23,672 bases of DNA from CAYSSJ01 sp964433675 (GTDB lineage Bacteria > Cloacimonadota > Cloacimonadia > Cloacimonadales > TCS61), in contig CAYSSJ010000026.1 in the NCBI GenBank assembly GCA_964433675.1, positions 1 through 23,672 on the forward strand. The letters are read 5' to 3'. Below are positions 1 to 7,485 of this stretch, in pieces. Numbering within the stretch: position 1 is the first letter of the stretch; each line of letters starts with the position of its first letter. Made by a program: the position numbers and the translations under genes. The notes beneath the pieces were generated by a model, which worked only from the letters and a program-made list of their open reading frames with translations, was not told the DNA's origin and did no database searches.

Positions 1-8
1 TTACTCAT
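1..8 (-). CDS. 5' end of a leftward gene cut by the window edge
   Basis: Only the first two codons and part of a third are present: ATG at 8-6, then AGT and AA. The reason to believe it is a strong Shine-Dalgarno sequence, AAGGAG on the minus strand (19-14), five bases before the ATG. No product can be named. The SD lies in one arm of a small hairpin (12-17 with 28-33), so access of the ribosome to it could be limited. Confidence 0.5.
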
Positions 9-11
9 CTT

Positions 12-33
12 GACTCCTTTCTTTTTTGGAGTC
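12..33 (-). promoter_or_regulatory. Hairpin covering the ribosome binding site of the edge gene
   Basis: GACTCC (12-17) and GGAGTC (28-33) are perfect inverse complements with a 10-base pyrimidine-rich loop. On the minus strand the downstream arm overlaps the AAGGAG Shine-Dalgarno. The stem is only 6 bp, so this may be chance. Whether it regulates translation is inference. Confidence 0.3.
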
Positions 34-56
34 CACCTTTTTCAGGACGGGTCATA

Positions 57-94
57 CTGTCTCCTGTCTTCTGTCTTCTGTCTCCTGACATCTG
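57..94. repeat. Heptanucleotide tandem repeat, CTGTCTY type
   Basis: Four consecutive 7-bp units of CTGTCTY (57-84) are followed by a diverged unit CTGACAT and a partial CTG. The period is exact over 38 bp. It is non-coding: stops occur and no ribosome binding site is seen. On the minus strand it is purine-rich (GACAGRA). It belongs to the set of heptad tracts filling 57-418. Confidence 0.85.
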
Positions 95-151
95 AAATGA
101 CGCCTTCGATTCAATGGGGTTAAACCCTGAGAGTAGTTGAGATAACCACAC

Positions 152-171
152 CCACGAGCTAAAGCTCGTGG
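152..171. repeat. REP-like palindrome (CCACGAGCT-aa-AGCTCGTGG)
   Basis: A perfect 9-bp inverted repeat with a 2-base centre sits in non-coding DNA. It is flanked by 'aaccacac' on the left and 'ctattcat' on the right. Short GC-rich palindromes of this shape between genes are typical of REP-like elements mobilised by RAYT/IS200-type transposases. No transposase is in the window, so the class is inference. There is no T-run, so a terminator is less likely. Confidence 0.6.
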
Positions 172-221
172 CTATTCATCTGGCATTGACACCAATTAAT
201 AAATAAACAAATCAACATTCT

Positions 222-261
222 CTTCCACCACTTTTCACTTCTCACTCTTTCACTTTTCACC
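222..261. repeat. Heptanucleotide tandem repeat, CACTTTT type
   Basis: Units CTTCCAC, CACTTTT, CACTTCT and CACTCTT run with a period of 7. One extra T (250) precedes another CACTTTT and a CACC remnant. The units are less regular than those in the neighbouring tracts, but the phase holds apart from the single insertion. Strongly pyrimidine-biased on the plus strand. Confidence 0.65.
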
Positions 262-282
262 AGTATTTCCCCTTGCTTTTCT

Positions 283-346
283 CTGATCGCCGACCTCCGA
301 CCTCTGACCTCTGACCTCTAAACCCCTAAACCCTGAACTCCTAAAC
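283..346. repeat. Heptanucleotide tandem repeat, CYGACCT grading into CCTAAAC
   Basis: Nine consecutive 7-8 bp units can be read without a break. CTGATCG is followed by two CCGACCT and two CTGACCT, and then by CTAAACC, CCTAAAC, CCTGAAC and TCCTAAAC. The consensus drifts along the tract while the 7-bp period is kept, which suggests replication slippage followed by point mutation. No coding potential is seen. Confidence 0.8.
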
Positions 347-356
347 ATCTTCCTTG

Positions 357-385
357 TCCTCCGTAGCCTGTAAGGCGAAGGAGGA
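357..385. repeat. Imperfect palindromic hairpin, second REP-like element
   Basis: The outer arms TCCTCC (357-362) and GGAGGA (380-385) and the inner arms GCCT (366-369) and AGGC (373-376) form a two-part stem. Internal loops are 3 nt on each side and the terminal loop is 3 nt. It lies just downstream of the GLUG gene on that gene's strand, so it could act as a 3' hairpin. There is no U-tract, so an intrinsic terminator is unlikely. Confidence 0.45.
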
Positions 386-390
386 TTGCT

Positions 391-418
391 TCTCTTCCAT
401 CTTCCACCCTCTACCATC
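391..418. repeat. Heptanucleotide tract abutting the stop codon of the GLUG gene
   Basis: Four 7-bp units (TCTCTTC, CATCTTC, CACCCTC, TACCATC) end exactly at 418, one base before the gene's stop triplet (419-421). Read on the gene's strand, the tract starts immediately after TAA as purine-rich GATGGTA then GAGGGTG. A near-identical arrangement follows the stop codon of the secreted gene ending at 8317. Confidence 0.7.
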
Positions 419-3400
419 TTACTTGATCAGCAACATCTTTTTTACTTCCGAATAATCGTCCGTTATCATTTCATAAAGATATACACCGCTGCTTTGGGCA
501 TCTCCCCGATCATCTCTACCGTCCCAGATAATACTATGCCGGGCAACATCCAGTTTTTCATCCAGTAATGTTTTTACTTTTTGACCTTTTATATTATAAA
601 CATATATCTGTACCCTGCTCGGCTTGCGGAGCGAAAATTCTATCTTGGTCTCAGGATTAAATGGATTGGGATAATTACCATGAAGTTGAGTAACTGAAAT
701 TAGCAGCTCTTCACTTCCGGTTCCCTGATATTCAAAATCGATAGATGCCATCTCTGATTCGCCTACATCATAAACTGCCACAACACCTGCAGTATATTGT
801 TCACCAAAAACCAATTCATCGGTATCAAACTGAAACTCCGTCTCGTTGGTTTCTCCTATGAGTTCATCATCAAGATAAACTTGGTATTCGATAAGTTCGA
901 TTTCGCTATATTCTGGATCTTTCCAGGTTAAGAAAGCGCTGTTTTCACATATTTCGAGCTCGATAGGAAGCGGGAGAGGGAATACATCTATATGTATTGG
1001 GATATAGATAGGATTGTTTTGGTTAGTGGCATTATGATGGATGTTTATAATTCCACTTATTAATGTTGGTTCATAATTACTAGTGTCGATCGTAATTTCA
1101 AAATTATCTGTTTCACCCGGAAATACTGTCCCGTCAATCATATCAACGATCAAATCATCAATAATTGCCTCGATTAATATAATTAAGTCTTCATTGCCAT
1201 CATTCGTTATCGTCAGATTAGCACTCGCTATTTGTCCCCAATAAGATTCCAAGTTTATCACTTCTTGAGCGACATTAATATTTGGAGCCGGTAATGGATA
1301 ATGCCAGGCAAGATATGGATAGCCATCATTAGTAGAGTAGTTTTCATCCATTCGCCAAATCTGGTTGAAATCCCAGTTTACATATGTATTTGCGGCATGG
1401 GGAAAAGTCATCTCATCAGTAGTTCTACCTTCCCCACCAGCACTGTAGCCACATCCGGAAGTTTCGACATCCCAATAACTATTATTGACTGTACTATGAA
1501 AATTGTGTCCGATCAGTCCACCGTCATTGAAAACACCGTTTACTTCTCCAATACTATAACAATTATTAATATCCGATTCATCACTAACTTCACCAATCAG
1601 TCCACCGACATATAGATAACCGCTAACAGAACCTGTACTATAGCAGTCCATGACAGTACCACTGTTGTAACCAATCAAACCACCGGAATACTCATTACCC
1701 ATCACATTACCGATGTTGTAACTTTTTTTGATGATTGAACCAGCATCGTTTGATCCTACTAATCCACCAGCACACCACATTCCTCCTGTAACATTGCCTG
1801 TATTAAAGCTGTTTTCTATAATGAAATCACTGTTGTAACCAACCAGTCCGCCAACCATACTGTGATCTCCATGCACACTTCCGGTATTATAACAATATCT
1901 GATATTATATACATGTCCGATCGGATGCCCGGTATTATTCCCAACAATTCCACCTACATCTGACCTACCTATAACATTGCAATTGGAGAAAGAATATTCT
2001 ATAGAAGATTCATAATTATTGCCTACTAAACCTCCGATTCTAGCCACTGTCCCTTCCACTACTCCACTACTAAAGCTGTATGTAATCATAGAATCTTCTT
2101 TTTGTGAACCAACCAATCCGCCGATCATGCTGATTCCGTCTCTTCTCCCTATACTGCTGCTGTTAGTTATTATCGAATTATGGCTAACTCCGGCTAACCC
2201 TCCAATCATGCCATACCCACTCACTAACCCAGTCGTATGGCAATTAGCGATAGTAGAACCATTATTTATCTCACCGGCAATTCCACCAACTCGAAATTGA
2301 CCGTTGATATCGATATTTATTACGCTCAGGTTTTCTATAGTTGATCCAACGACAAAACCAAAAAGCCCGGTATTCCCAACATTATCCGTCTCAATATTGA
2401 GGTTATTAATTTCTTGTTCGTTTCCATCAAAATCTCCTGAAAAATAAGGGATGAAAAAATTGAAATGACCGGAAAGATCAATGTTATTTATTAGTTTGAA
2501 ACTATACTGGGGATACTGTCCGAAAGCGAGTAATTTTTTGAAGTCTTCCAAACCGGTTATTAAATAGTTCTCACCATCAAAAGATAGATAATCATCGATA
2601 TTCAATGTAAGATCATTATCCTGCCAAGTGTTATAGAGATCGTCATCTAATGCTCCGATCGAAATTATGTGTTCGCCATTGATGTAGGTATTTTCATAAT
2701 TATAAAAACTATTACTGACAGTTGAAAGCTGTATTTCTCCTACGATGCCTCCAATAATAAAATTAGCGTCGATATTACCGGAAAAGTAAGAATTACTAAG
2801 TGTAGAGCTCAAAAATTGTCCTATCAAACCTCCTACTTGCAGATCTCCATTGATACTTCCACTGCTATAACAGTCAGATAATTCAGAGAAAAATCCATAA
2901 CCAACCAATCCTCCTATATACTTCTCACCTGTTACAACAGCGGAACTATAACTATTAATAATAGTATCAAAACTGATATACCCTACTAATCCACCGACAA
3001 ATTCGTTACCCTCGACAAACAAACCAGTAAAATTGCAGTTTTCGATAAGTGCATTTGAGCCCCCTCCGTATAAACCACCTACACTGTGCTCACCGCTAAC
3101 AGTTCCGATGCTGGAACAATTCGAAATCTGGGAATATTCAATTTGACCAGCCAAAGTTCCCACAATGATTCCACCGGTCACTTCAATATTGAGCAAAACC
3201 ACATTAGAAATTCCTATAGCATTTCTGACAAAACCAAATAATCCAATATTGTCCATTTCAGGTCGGTTTATATATATCCCGTTGATTGTGTGGTCTTGCC
3301 CATCGTAGCTACCACTGAAATATAAGGCATAAGATTTCCCTATCGGTATCCACCCGGCACCATCAAACCAACTAATTGTTTCCGATGCATCGATATCTGC

Positions 3401-3604
3401 AGTTTGGATATAATAACTCGACCAGCGCGATTCCTGATTTGGGACGGAAACTACGCTGTCCTCTGCGGCAATCCAATATAAATTTTCCAAAGAAGCTATC
3501 TGATAAGGATCTCCTTCCGTTCCACTCCCTGATGGTGGAATGGCAGTTTGAGAAAATAACTGTATCCCGATAAATAAAAAAAGAAAGATAAAAATTCGTT
3601 TCAT
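419..3604 (-). CDS. Secreted GLUG-repeat protein with C-terminal FlgD/Por-type sorting module
   Basis: A 1061-residue predicted surface or secreted protein. I chose the ATG at 3604 because AGGAGG (3616-3611) lies six bases upstream and it begins a clear signal peptide (MKRIFIFLFLFIGIQLFSQ, cleaved near 18). The reading frame stays open 56 codons further upstream but shows no start signals there. After a short N-terminal segment come two blocks, each opening with an 'F/YSG.[YF]DG' segment and a GLFGF motif. About 6 GLUG-type repeats (roughly 145-290) follow in the first block and about 10 (roughly 438-700) in the second, with core [VI]GGL[VI]G and NSYSxGxVxG. Next are an ASH/Ig-like stretch (about 775-880), an Fn3-like domain (about 885-960) and the C-terminal module with NYPNPFNPETKI, ending in MLLIK. 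GLUG arrays are known in adhesin- and peptidase-like surface proteins. The role here (adhesion or matrix) is inference. It is divergent from the YjbQ operon. Confidence 0.9.
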   Translation of the reverse strand: MKRIFIFLFLFIGIQLFSQTAIPPSGSGTEGDPYQIASLENLYWIAAEDSVVSVPNQESRWSSYYIQTADIDASETISWFDGAGWIPIGKSYALYFSGSYDGQDHTINGIYINRPEMDNIGLFGFVRNAIGISNVVLLNIEVTGGIIVGTLAGQIEYSQISNCSSIGTVSGEHSVGGLYGGGSNALIENCNFTGLFVEGNEFVGGLVGYISFDTIINSYSSAVVTGEKYIGGLVGYGFFSELSDCYSSGSINGDLQVGGLIGQFLSSTLSNSYFSGNIDANFIIGGIVGEIQLSTVSNSFYNYENTYINGEHIISIGALDDDLYNTWQDNDLTLNIDDYLSFDGENYLITGLEDFKKLLAFGQYPQYSFKLINNIDLSGHFNFFIPYFSGDFDGNEQEINNLNIETDNVGNTGLFGFVVGSTIENLSVINIDINGQFRVGGIAGEINNGSTIANCHTTGLVSGYGMIGGLAGVSHNSIITNSSSIGRRDGISMIGGLVGSQKEDSMITYSFSSGVVEGTVARIGGLVGNNYESSIEYSFSNCNVIGRSDVGGIVGNNTGHPIGHVYNIRYCYNTGSVHGDHSMVGGLVGYNSDFIIENSFNTGNVTGGMWCAGGLVGSNDAGSIIKKSYNIGNVMGNEYSGGLIGYNSGTVMDCYSTGSVSGYLYVGGLIGEVSDESDINNCYSIGEVNGVFNDGGLIGHNFHSTVNNSYWDVETSGCGYSAGGEGRTTDEMTFPHAANTYVNWDFNQIWRMDENYSTNDGYPYLAWHYPLPAPNINVAQEVINLESYWGQIASANLTITNDGNEDLIILIEAIIDDLIVDMIDGTVFPGETDNFEITIDTSNYEPTLISGIINIHHNATNQNNPIYIPIHIDVFPLPLPIELEICENSAFLTWKDPEYSEIELIEYQVYLDDELIGETNETEFQFDTDELVFGEQYTAGVVAVYDVGESEMASIDFEYQGTGSEELLISVTQLHGNYPNPFNPETKIEFSLRKPSRVQIYVYNIKGQKVKTLLDEKLDVARHSIIWDGRDDRGDAQSSGVYLYEMITDDYSEVKKMLLIK

Positions 3605-3937
3605 CATATTCCTCCTAGTTAATAAGAAATCCCGGAAATGCTCGTATTTTTTATAAGTATCCTTATGATTAGAGTTCCTAAAGTTGACATCCTCATACCA
3701 GGATATTGTTTGTAGGATCAAATCTATCTGTATATTGTCAATATTTTTCTCAACTTTTTTAGTTATACACAAGATTAAGATGTGGTAGAATGAAATGTTT
3801 AAATATAAATTGAGATTTTTTTACCGTTCAATTATGACCCGAGATATCGATAAATGAATTTCCACACAAAAACTGAGACAATATTCGAATTGACATAAAA
3901 TTCGGAGTGATTTTAGTTTGCTCTCAAAGGAGGGAAG
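3605..3937. other. Divergent intergenic region between the GLUG gene and the YjbQ-lpxB operon
   Basis: This 333-bp AT-rich spacer must hold promoters for both directions. TTGACA occurs on the plus strand at 3890-3895, and on the minus strand as the complement of 3736-3741. The plus-strand copy is followed 17 bases later by TTAGTT, a weak -10. The leftward copy has no good -10. Small palindromes occur at 3845-3852 and 3883-3890. The leftward frame of the GLUG gene is open across 3605-3772, but it lacks a ribosome binding site and a signal-like start, so I treat it as non-coding. Confidence 0.5.
3890..3918 (+). promoter_or_regulatory. Possible sigma-70 promoter of the yjbQ-lpxB operon
   Basis: A perfect TTGACA -35 (3890-3895), a 17-base spacer and TTAGTT (3913-3918) as a weak -10, 20 bases upstream of the start codon. 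The -35 match and spacing are good and the -10 is poor. Confidence 0.35.
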
Positions 3938-4339
3938 ATGAAATACAAGAGGGTAAAAGTTCGTTCTAACAAGAGAGAAGAGCTAATCTCCATCACTTCG
4001 ACAGCACAAGATTTTGTGACAGAAAGTGCGGTTGGTAATGGCAAGCTAAGCTTGTATGTACCACACACCACGGCTGCGGTAACTATAAACGAAACAGCTG
4101 ATCCTGATGTAGCAACCGATATTATAAACGGGTTGAACAAGTTAATATCAGCCTGCAAACCGTTCCGACATGCTGAGGGTAATTCCGATGCCCATATCAA
4201 ATCGACATTGGTCGGATGTAGCATGGATATTCCGATTATCGATAACAAACTCGTATTGGGAACTTGGCAGGGCATTTTTTTCTGTGAATTCGACGGACCA
4301 CGTACCCGTGAGATATTACTAACTACAGAGAGCGTATGA
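3938..4339 (+). CDS. yjbQ: YjbQ-family protein (UPF0047)
   Basis: A 133-residue protein, about the usual family length. The conserved pattern is all present: HTTA (43-46), NETAD with E52, RHAEGNSDAH (77-86) and GTWQGIFFCEFDGPRTR (108-124). These histidines and acids form the metal-like pocket of the family. Members have been linked to weak thiamine-phosphate-synthase activity, but the physiological role is not settled. The start follows a strong AAGGAGGG (3927-3934) three bases upstream. Its TGA overlaps the ATG of lpxB (4336-4339), so translation of the two is probably coupled. It leads an operon of lipid A and acyltransferase genes, although YjbQ itself has no established tie to lipid A. 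Confidence 0.92.
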   Translation: MKYKRVKVRSNKREELISITSTAQDFVTESAVGNGKLSLYVPHTTAAVTINETADPDVATDIINGLNKLISACKPFRHAEGNSDAHIKSTLVGCSMDIPIIDNKLVLGTWQGIFFCEFDGPRTREILLTTESV

Positions 4340-5469
4340 AACGGATATTCTGGCTCGCTGGTGAAAATTCGGGAGATCTGCATTCTTCCAAAATCATAGC
4401 CAAGTTAAACGCTAATAGCTATCATTATGATCATTTTGGCATCGGTGGTAAGTTTATGGAATCGGAAGGTTTCACACCGGTCTTCGATTTCTCTCGCTTT
4501 GCTGTGATGGGCATCACAGAAGTGCTCGCCAACATATCTTTCTTTCTGCAGGTCGAGCGTAATATAAAAAAGATATTCTATGAGAATCCGCCTGATCTGG
4601 TCATCCTGGTAGATTATCCGGGTTTGAACATGCGAGTAGCCAAGCTAGCAAAAATGCTCGGCATCCCGGTGCTTTATTATATCTGTCCACAGTTTTGGGC
4701 TTGGAAGCAAAAAAGAATTCATCAATTGAAGCGCTATACAGACCAGGTAGCTTCTATTCTACCGTTCGAATTGGATGTATTGGAAGCACATAAAATCCCC
4801 GCCTCATATGTGGGACATCCGATCTGCGAAGAGATCGAGATCAAGACTGATAAAGATGAGTTTGCCAAGATCTTCTCTCTCGATCCAGACAAAAAATGGC
4901 TCGGTTTTCTGCCCGGCAGTCGTAATGGTGAGATCAGACATATCCTGCCCGAAATGCTCAAAACTATCACTTTGTTCGATAAGGATAAGTACGAATTTCT
5001 CCTTTCCAAAGCGCCATCGGTAAACGAAGTGCTCTTCCAAAAAATAATCGATCAGTCAAAATTGCCGCATCTGAAGATCATCCCTTCCTATATATACGAG
5101 ATCATGGCACATGCGGATTTCCTCACCGTTACCTCCGGCACTGCCAGCTTGGAAACTGCACTGATCGGCACACCATTTATCATAGTATATAAAGTGAGCT
5201 GGCTCTCTTATCTGGTCGCCAAAAATATCCTCTCCATCCGGAATATCGGACTGCCGAATATCATCCTCAAAAAAAATACTATCCCCGAACTGATCCAAAA
5301 TAAAGCAACAGCCAAAAATATCTATACCCACATAAACGAGTTTATCTCTAATCCGCAAAAAATAGAGAATATGAAGAGCCATCTTAACCATCTAAACAAA
5401 TTGTTGGGGAAAAACTCCGCTTCTGAAGAGATGTCCAAACTTATCATCCGGTTTTTGGAAAATGAGTAA
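4336..5469 (+). CDS. lpxB: Lipid-A-disaccharide synthase
   Basis: LpxB (377 residues, normal length) joins UDP-2,3-diacylglucosamine to lipid X to make the lipid A disaccharide at the inner face of the cytoplasmic membrane. Diagnostic motifs are in the right order: AGENSGDLHSSKI (8-20), FAVMGITEVL (55-64), then DYPGLN, YYICPQFWAWK and ILPFE. LPGSRNGEIRHILP and TSGTASLETAL follow, and then VYKVSWLSYLVAK with GLPNIIL. The start is fixed by a 4-base ATGA overlap with the YjbQ gene. The 3' end overlaps the acyltransferase gene by 8 bases (5462-5469). Its presence shows that the organism makes lipid A and so has an outer membrane. Other Raetz-pathway genes are not in the window. Confidence 0.96.
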   Translation: MKRIFWLAGENSGDLHSSKIIAKLNANSYHYDHFGIGGKFMESEGFTPVFDFSRFAVMGITEVLANISFFLQVERNIKKIFYENPPDLVILVDYPGLNMRVAKLAKMLGIPVLYYICPQFWAWKQKRIHQLKRYTDQVASILPFELDVLEAHKIPASYVGHPICEEIEIKTDKDEFAKIFSLDPDKKWLGFLPGSRNGEIRHILPEMLKTITLFDKDKYEFLLSKAPSVNEVLFQKIIDQSKLPHLKIIPSYIYEIMAHADFLTVTSGTASLETALIGTPFIIVYKVSWLSYLVAKNILSIRNIGLPNIILKKNTIPELIQNKATAKNIYTHINEFISNPQKIENMKSHLNHLNKLLGKNSASEEMSKLIIRFLENE

Positions 5470-6058
5470 AATTCTTCTGATCTTGGAAAAATACTGCGCA
5501 GCTCTCCTAATTCTTATCTTAGGAAAGACATACCGCTACACAGAATTGAATCGCTTTCCCCACAAACCGGTTATCTTCGCCTTCTGGCACCGTAATATCA
5601 TTCCGCTACTCTATTTTCATAGAAACAAACAGATTGTGATCATGATATCATCGTCCAAAGATGGAGCGCTGGTAGCCGAACCGGCAAGGTTATTGGGTTA
5701 CATCTCCGTGAGAGGCTCATCTACACGTGGCGGATCCAAAGCATTGAGGGAGATGAAAAAGTACGCTTCCAAACACGCTCTGGCTATTACGCCCGATGGT
5801 CCCAGAGGTCCGGCACAAGTGATAAAACCGGGGTTGCTCTATCTTGCCTATACCACAAAATTGCCAATTGTACCTGTAAATGTGCATATCTCCAAAGAAT
5901 GGCAGTTGAAATCATGGGACAGATTCAGAATTCCCAAACCTTTTGCAAGGATAGAATTGGCTTATGAGAAACCGATATATATCTCAAACAAAGCGGAAAT
6001 AAAAAGTAAACACGAAATAGTAGAGAACAAAATAATAAAACAAGGAGAGAAGTTATGA
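5462..6058 (+). CDS. DUF374 lysophospholipid acyltransferase-like protein
   Basis: A 198-residue DUF374 (PF04028) protein related to LpxL-type and glycerolipid acyltransferases. It has an N-terminal hydrophobic segment (about 5-21), then FAFWHRN with His43 in the position of the catalytic His. SSSKDG (63-68), RGSSTRGG (84-91) and TPDGPRGP (110-117) follow, with a P-I-V-P-V-N motif after them. Overlap with lpxB by 8 bases and with the downstream aminotransferase by 4 bases makes co-translation very likely. From the position after lpxB I infer a role in acylating lipid A or a related envelope lipid at the membrane. The acceptor cannot be told from sequence. Confidence 0.88.
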   Translation: MSKILLILEKYCAALLILILGKTYRYTELNRFPHKPVIFAFWHRNIIPLLYFHRNKQIVIMISSSKDGALVAEPARLLGYISVRGSSTRGGSKALREMKKYASKHALAITPDGPRGPAQVIKPGLLYLAYTTKLPIVPVNVHISKEWQLKSWDRFRIPKPFARIELAYEKPIYISNKAEIKSKHEIVENKIIKQGEKL

Positions 6059-7248
6059 AATTATCGAATCGAGCGCTTACCATTCAGGAATCGCCGATCA
6101 GGAAACTGGCGCCTTATGCCGAGAAAGCAAAAGAGCGGGGAACTTCGATCTATCATCTCAATATTGGTCAACCGGACATAGAAACTCCTCGTGAAATGTT
6201 GGATGTCTATGCCAATTTTGATGGGAAAGTGCTGGCGTACGGTCCTTCTCAGGGATTGGATGAGTACAGGAAAAATCTGGTCTATTACTATGCCAGACAT
6301 GGAATCGTCATCGAAAAAGAGGATATCATCGTCACCGTCGCAGGCTCGGAAGCAATCATCTTCGCACTGACAGCCACCTGCAATTTCGGCGATGAGATCA
6401 TCGTCCCGGAACCGTTTTACACAAACTACAACGGCTTTGCTACCATGGCGGGAGTAAATATCGTTCCGCTGACTACCTACGCCGAGGATGGATTCGCTCT
6501 ACCGGAAAATGAAGTTATCCAAGCTGCTATCACACCGAAGACAAGGGCGATCGTTATCTGCAATCCGGGAAATCCGACCGGTACGGTATATTCTGCTGGA
6601 GATATCAAAAGACTGGCTGAGATTGCCAGAAAACACAACCTCTATGTAATAGCCGACGAAGTTTATCGTGAGTTTGTTTATGATGGGTTATCTCACACAA
6701 GCATCCTTGATATGGACGGATTCGCAGAACATGCCATCGTAGTAGATAGCGTCTCCAAAAGGTATAGCGCCTGTGGTGCACGAGTGGGATGTATCGTATC
6801 ACGCAATAAAGAGCTGATGAAATCGGTACTTAAATTCGCCCAAGCGCGTCTCTGTCCACCCACACTTGACCAATTAGCGGCTAATGCAGCCACCAAACTG
6901 GACAAATCTTATTTTGACGGTGTGATCGCCGAGTATGATAAGCGTAGAAATATCGTGTTCGAAGAGCTGCAGAAGATAGAGGACGTTGTTTGTGAGAAAC
7001 CCAAAGGAGCTTTTTATTTCATCGCCAAATTGCCGATAAAAAACGCAGAAAATTTCGCCAAATGGATGCTGGCTGAATATTCTATCGATAACGAGACCGT
7101 GATGTTTGCCCCGGCGCAGGGATTCTATGCTACTCCCGAACTGGGCGAGGATGAAGTAAGACTTGCCTATATCCTGAACGAAAATGCACTCATAAAGGCG
7201 ATGTATATCTTTAGAAAAGGATTGGAAATATACAAAAAGCAAGAATAG
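6055..7248 (+). CDS. Class I/II PLP-dependent aminotransferase (AspC-like)
   Basis: A 397-residue fold-type I aminotransferase. PLP-site residues seen are NIGQPD (36-41), NPGNPTG (170-176) with the Asn that contacts the cofactor, DEVYREFVYDG (201-211) with Asp201 and Tyr204, and SVSKRYSACGARVG with the Schiff-base Lys235 and phosphate-binding Arg243. A C-terminal VRLAY holds the Arg expected to bind the substrate carboxylate. It probably exchanges amino groups between an amino acid (aspartate, alanine or similar) and 2-oxoglutarate. Exact specificity is not readable. It has a good SD (AAGGAGAG at 6042-6049) inside the preceding gene and a 4-base ATGA overlap. It is the last gene of the operon, and its link to lipid A genes seems positional rather than functional. 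Confidence 0.92.
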   Translation: MKLSNRALTIQESPIRKLAPYAEKAKERGTSIYHLNIGQPDIETPREMLDVYANFDGKVLAYGPSQGLDEYRKNLVYYYARHGIVIEKEDIIVTVAGSEAIIFALTATCNFGDEIIVPEPFYTNYNGFATMAGVNIVPLTTYAEDGFALPENEVIQAAITPKTRAIVICNPGNPTGTVYSAGDIKRLAEIARKHNLYVIADEVYREFVYDGLSHTSILDMDGFAEHAIVVDSVSKRYSACGARVGCIVSRNKELMKSVLKFAQARLCPPTLDQLAANAATKLDKSYFDGVIAEYDKRRNIVFEELQKIEDVVCEKPKGAFYFIAKLPIKNAENFAKWMLAEYSIDNETVMFAPAQGFYATPELGEDEVRLAYILNENALIKAMYIFRKGLEIYKKQE

Positions 7249-7272
7249 GCAATATTAATTAGCAACTGAGAA

Positions 7273-7328
7273 GAAGAAAGAGTTTGTCGATTTTTCTGAT
7301 GAACTCTTTTCTTTTATCAGTTTTTTTT
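7273..7328 (+). terminator. Possible intrinsic terminator after the aminotransferase gene
   Basis: AAAGAGTT (7277-7284) and AACTCTTT (7302-7309) form an 8-bp stem. With a one-base bulge it extends outward by about four or five further A-T/G-C/G-T pairs. The loop is about 17 nt. A run of eight T starts 12-13 bases beyond the core stem (7321-7328). The stem is AT-rich and the T-run is a little distant, so strength is uncertain. Confidence 0.4.
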
Positions 7329-7485
7329 AGCATATTTGGTTTTCGAAAACAAAATGATTGATTTTTTTATTTTCGATACTAAATTGTATTTGATGAGGTA
7401 ATTATGAAATATTTAGTAAACTGGAACGGAGACATTAGGAGGATGAAAAAAGTGCGCTAAGAGTCAAAATTAGGAGTTTTTTTTT

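Noticed and set aside
57..346. CRISPR array
   Set aside because: The repeats are 7-bp contiguous units with no spacers, and no cas genes are present.
3605..3772. 56-codon N-terminal extension of the GLUG protein
   Set aside because: The frame is open but has no ribosome binding site, and the resulting start would bury the signal peptide. AGGAGG and the signal peptide both point to 3604.
3913..4383. 156-codon minus-strand ORF opposite the YjbQ gene
   Set aside because: Complement of a conserved coding gene; no SD and no family pattern. The plus-strand frame has all YjbQ motifs.
7339..7350. GTTTTCGAAAAC palindrome as an operator
   Set aside because: Perfect but AT-rich and isolated; no regulator gene or second copy supports it.
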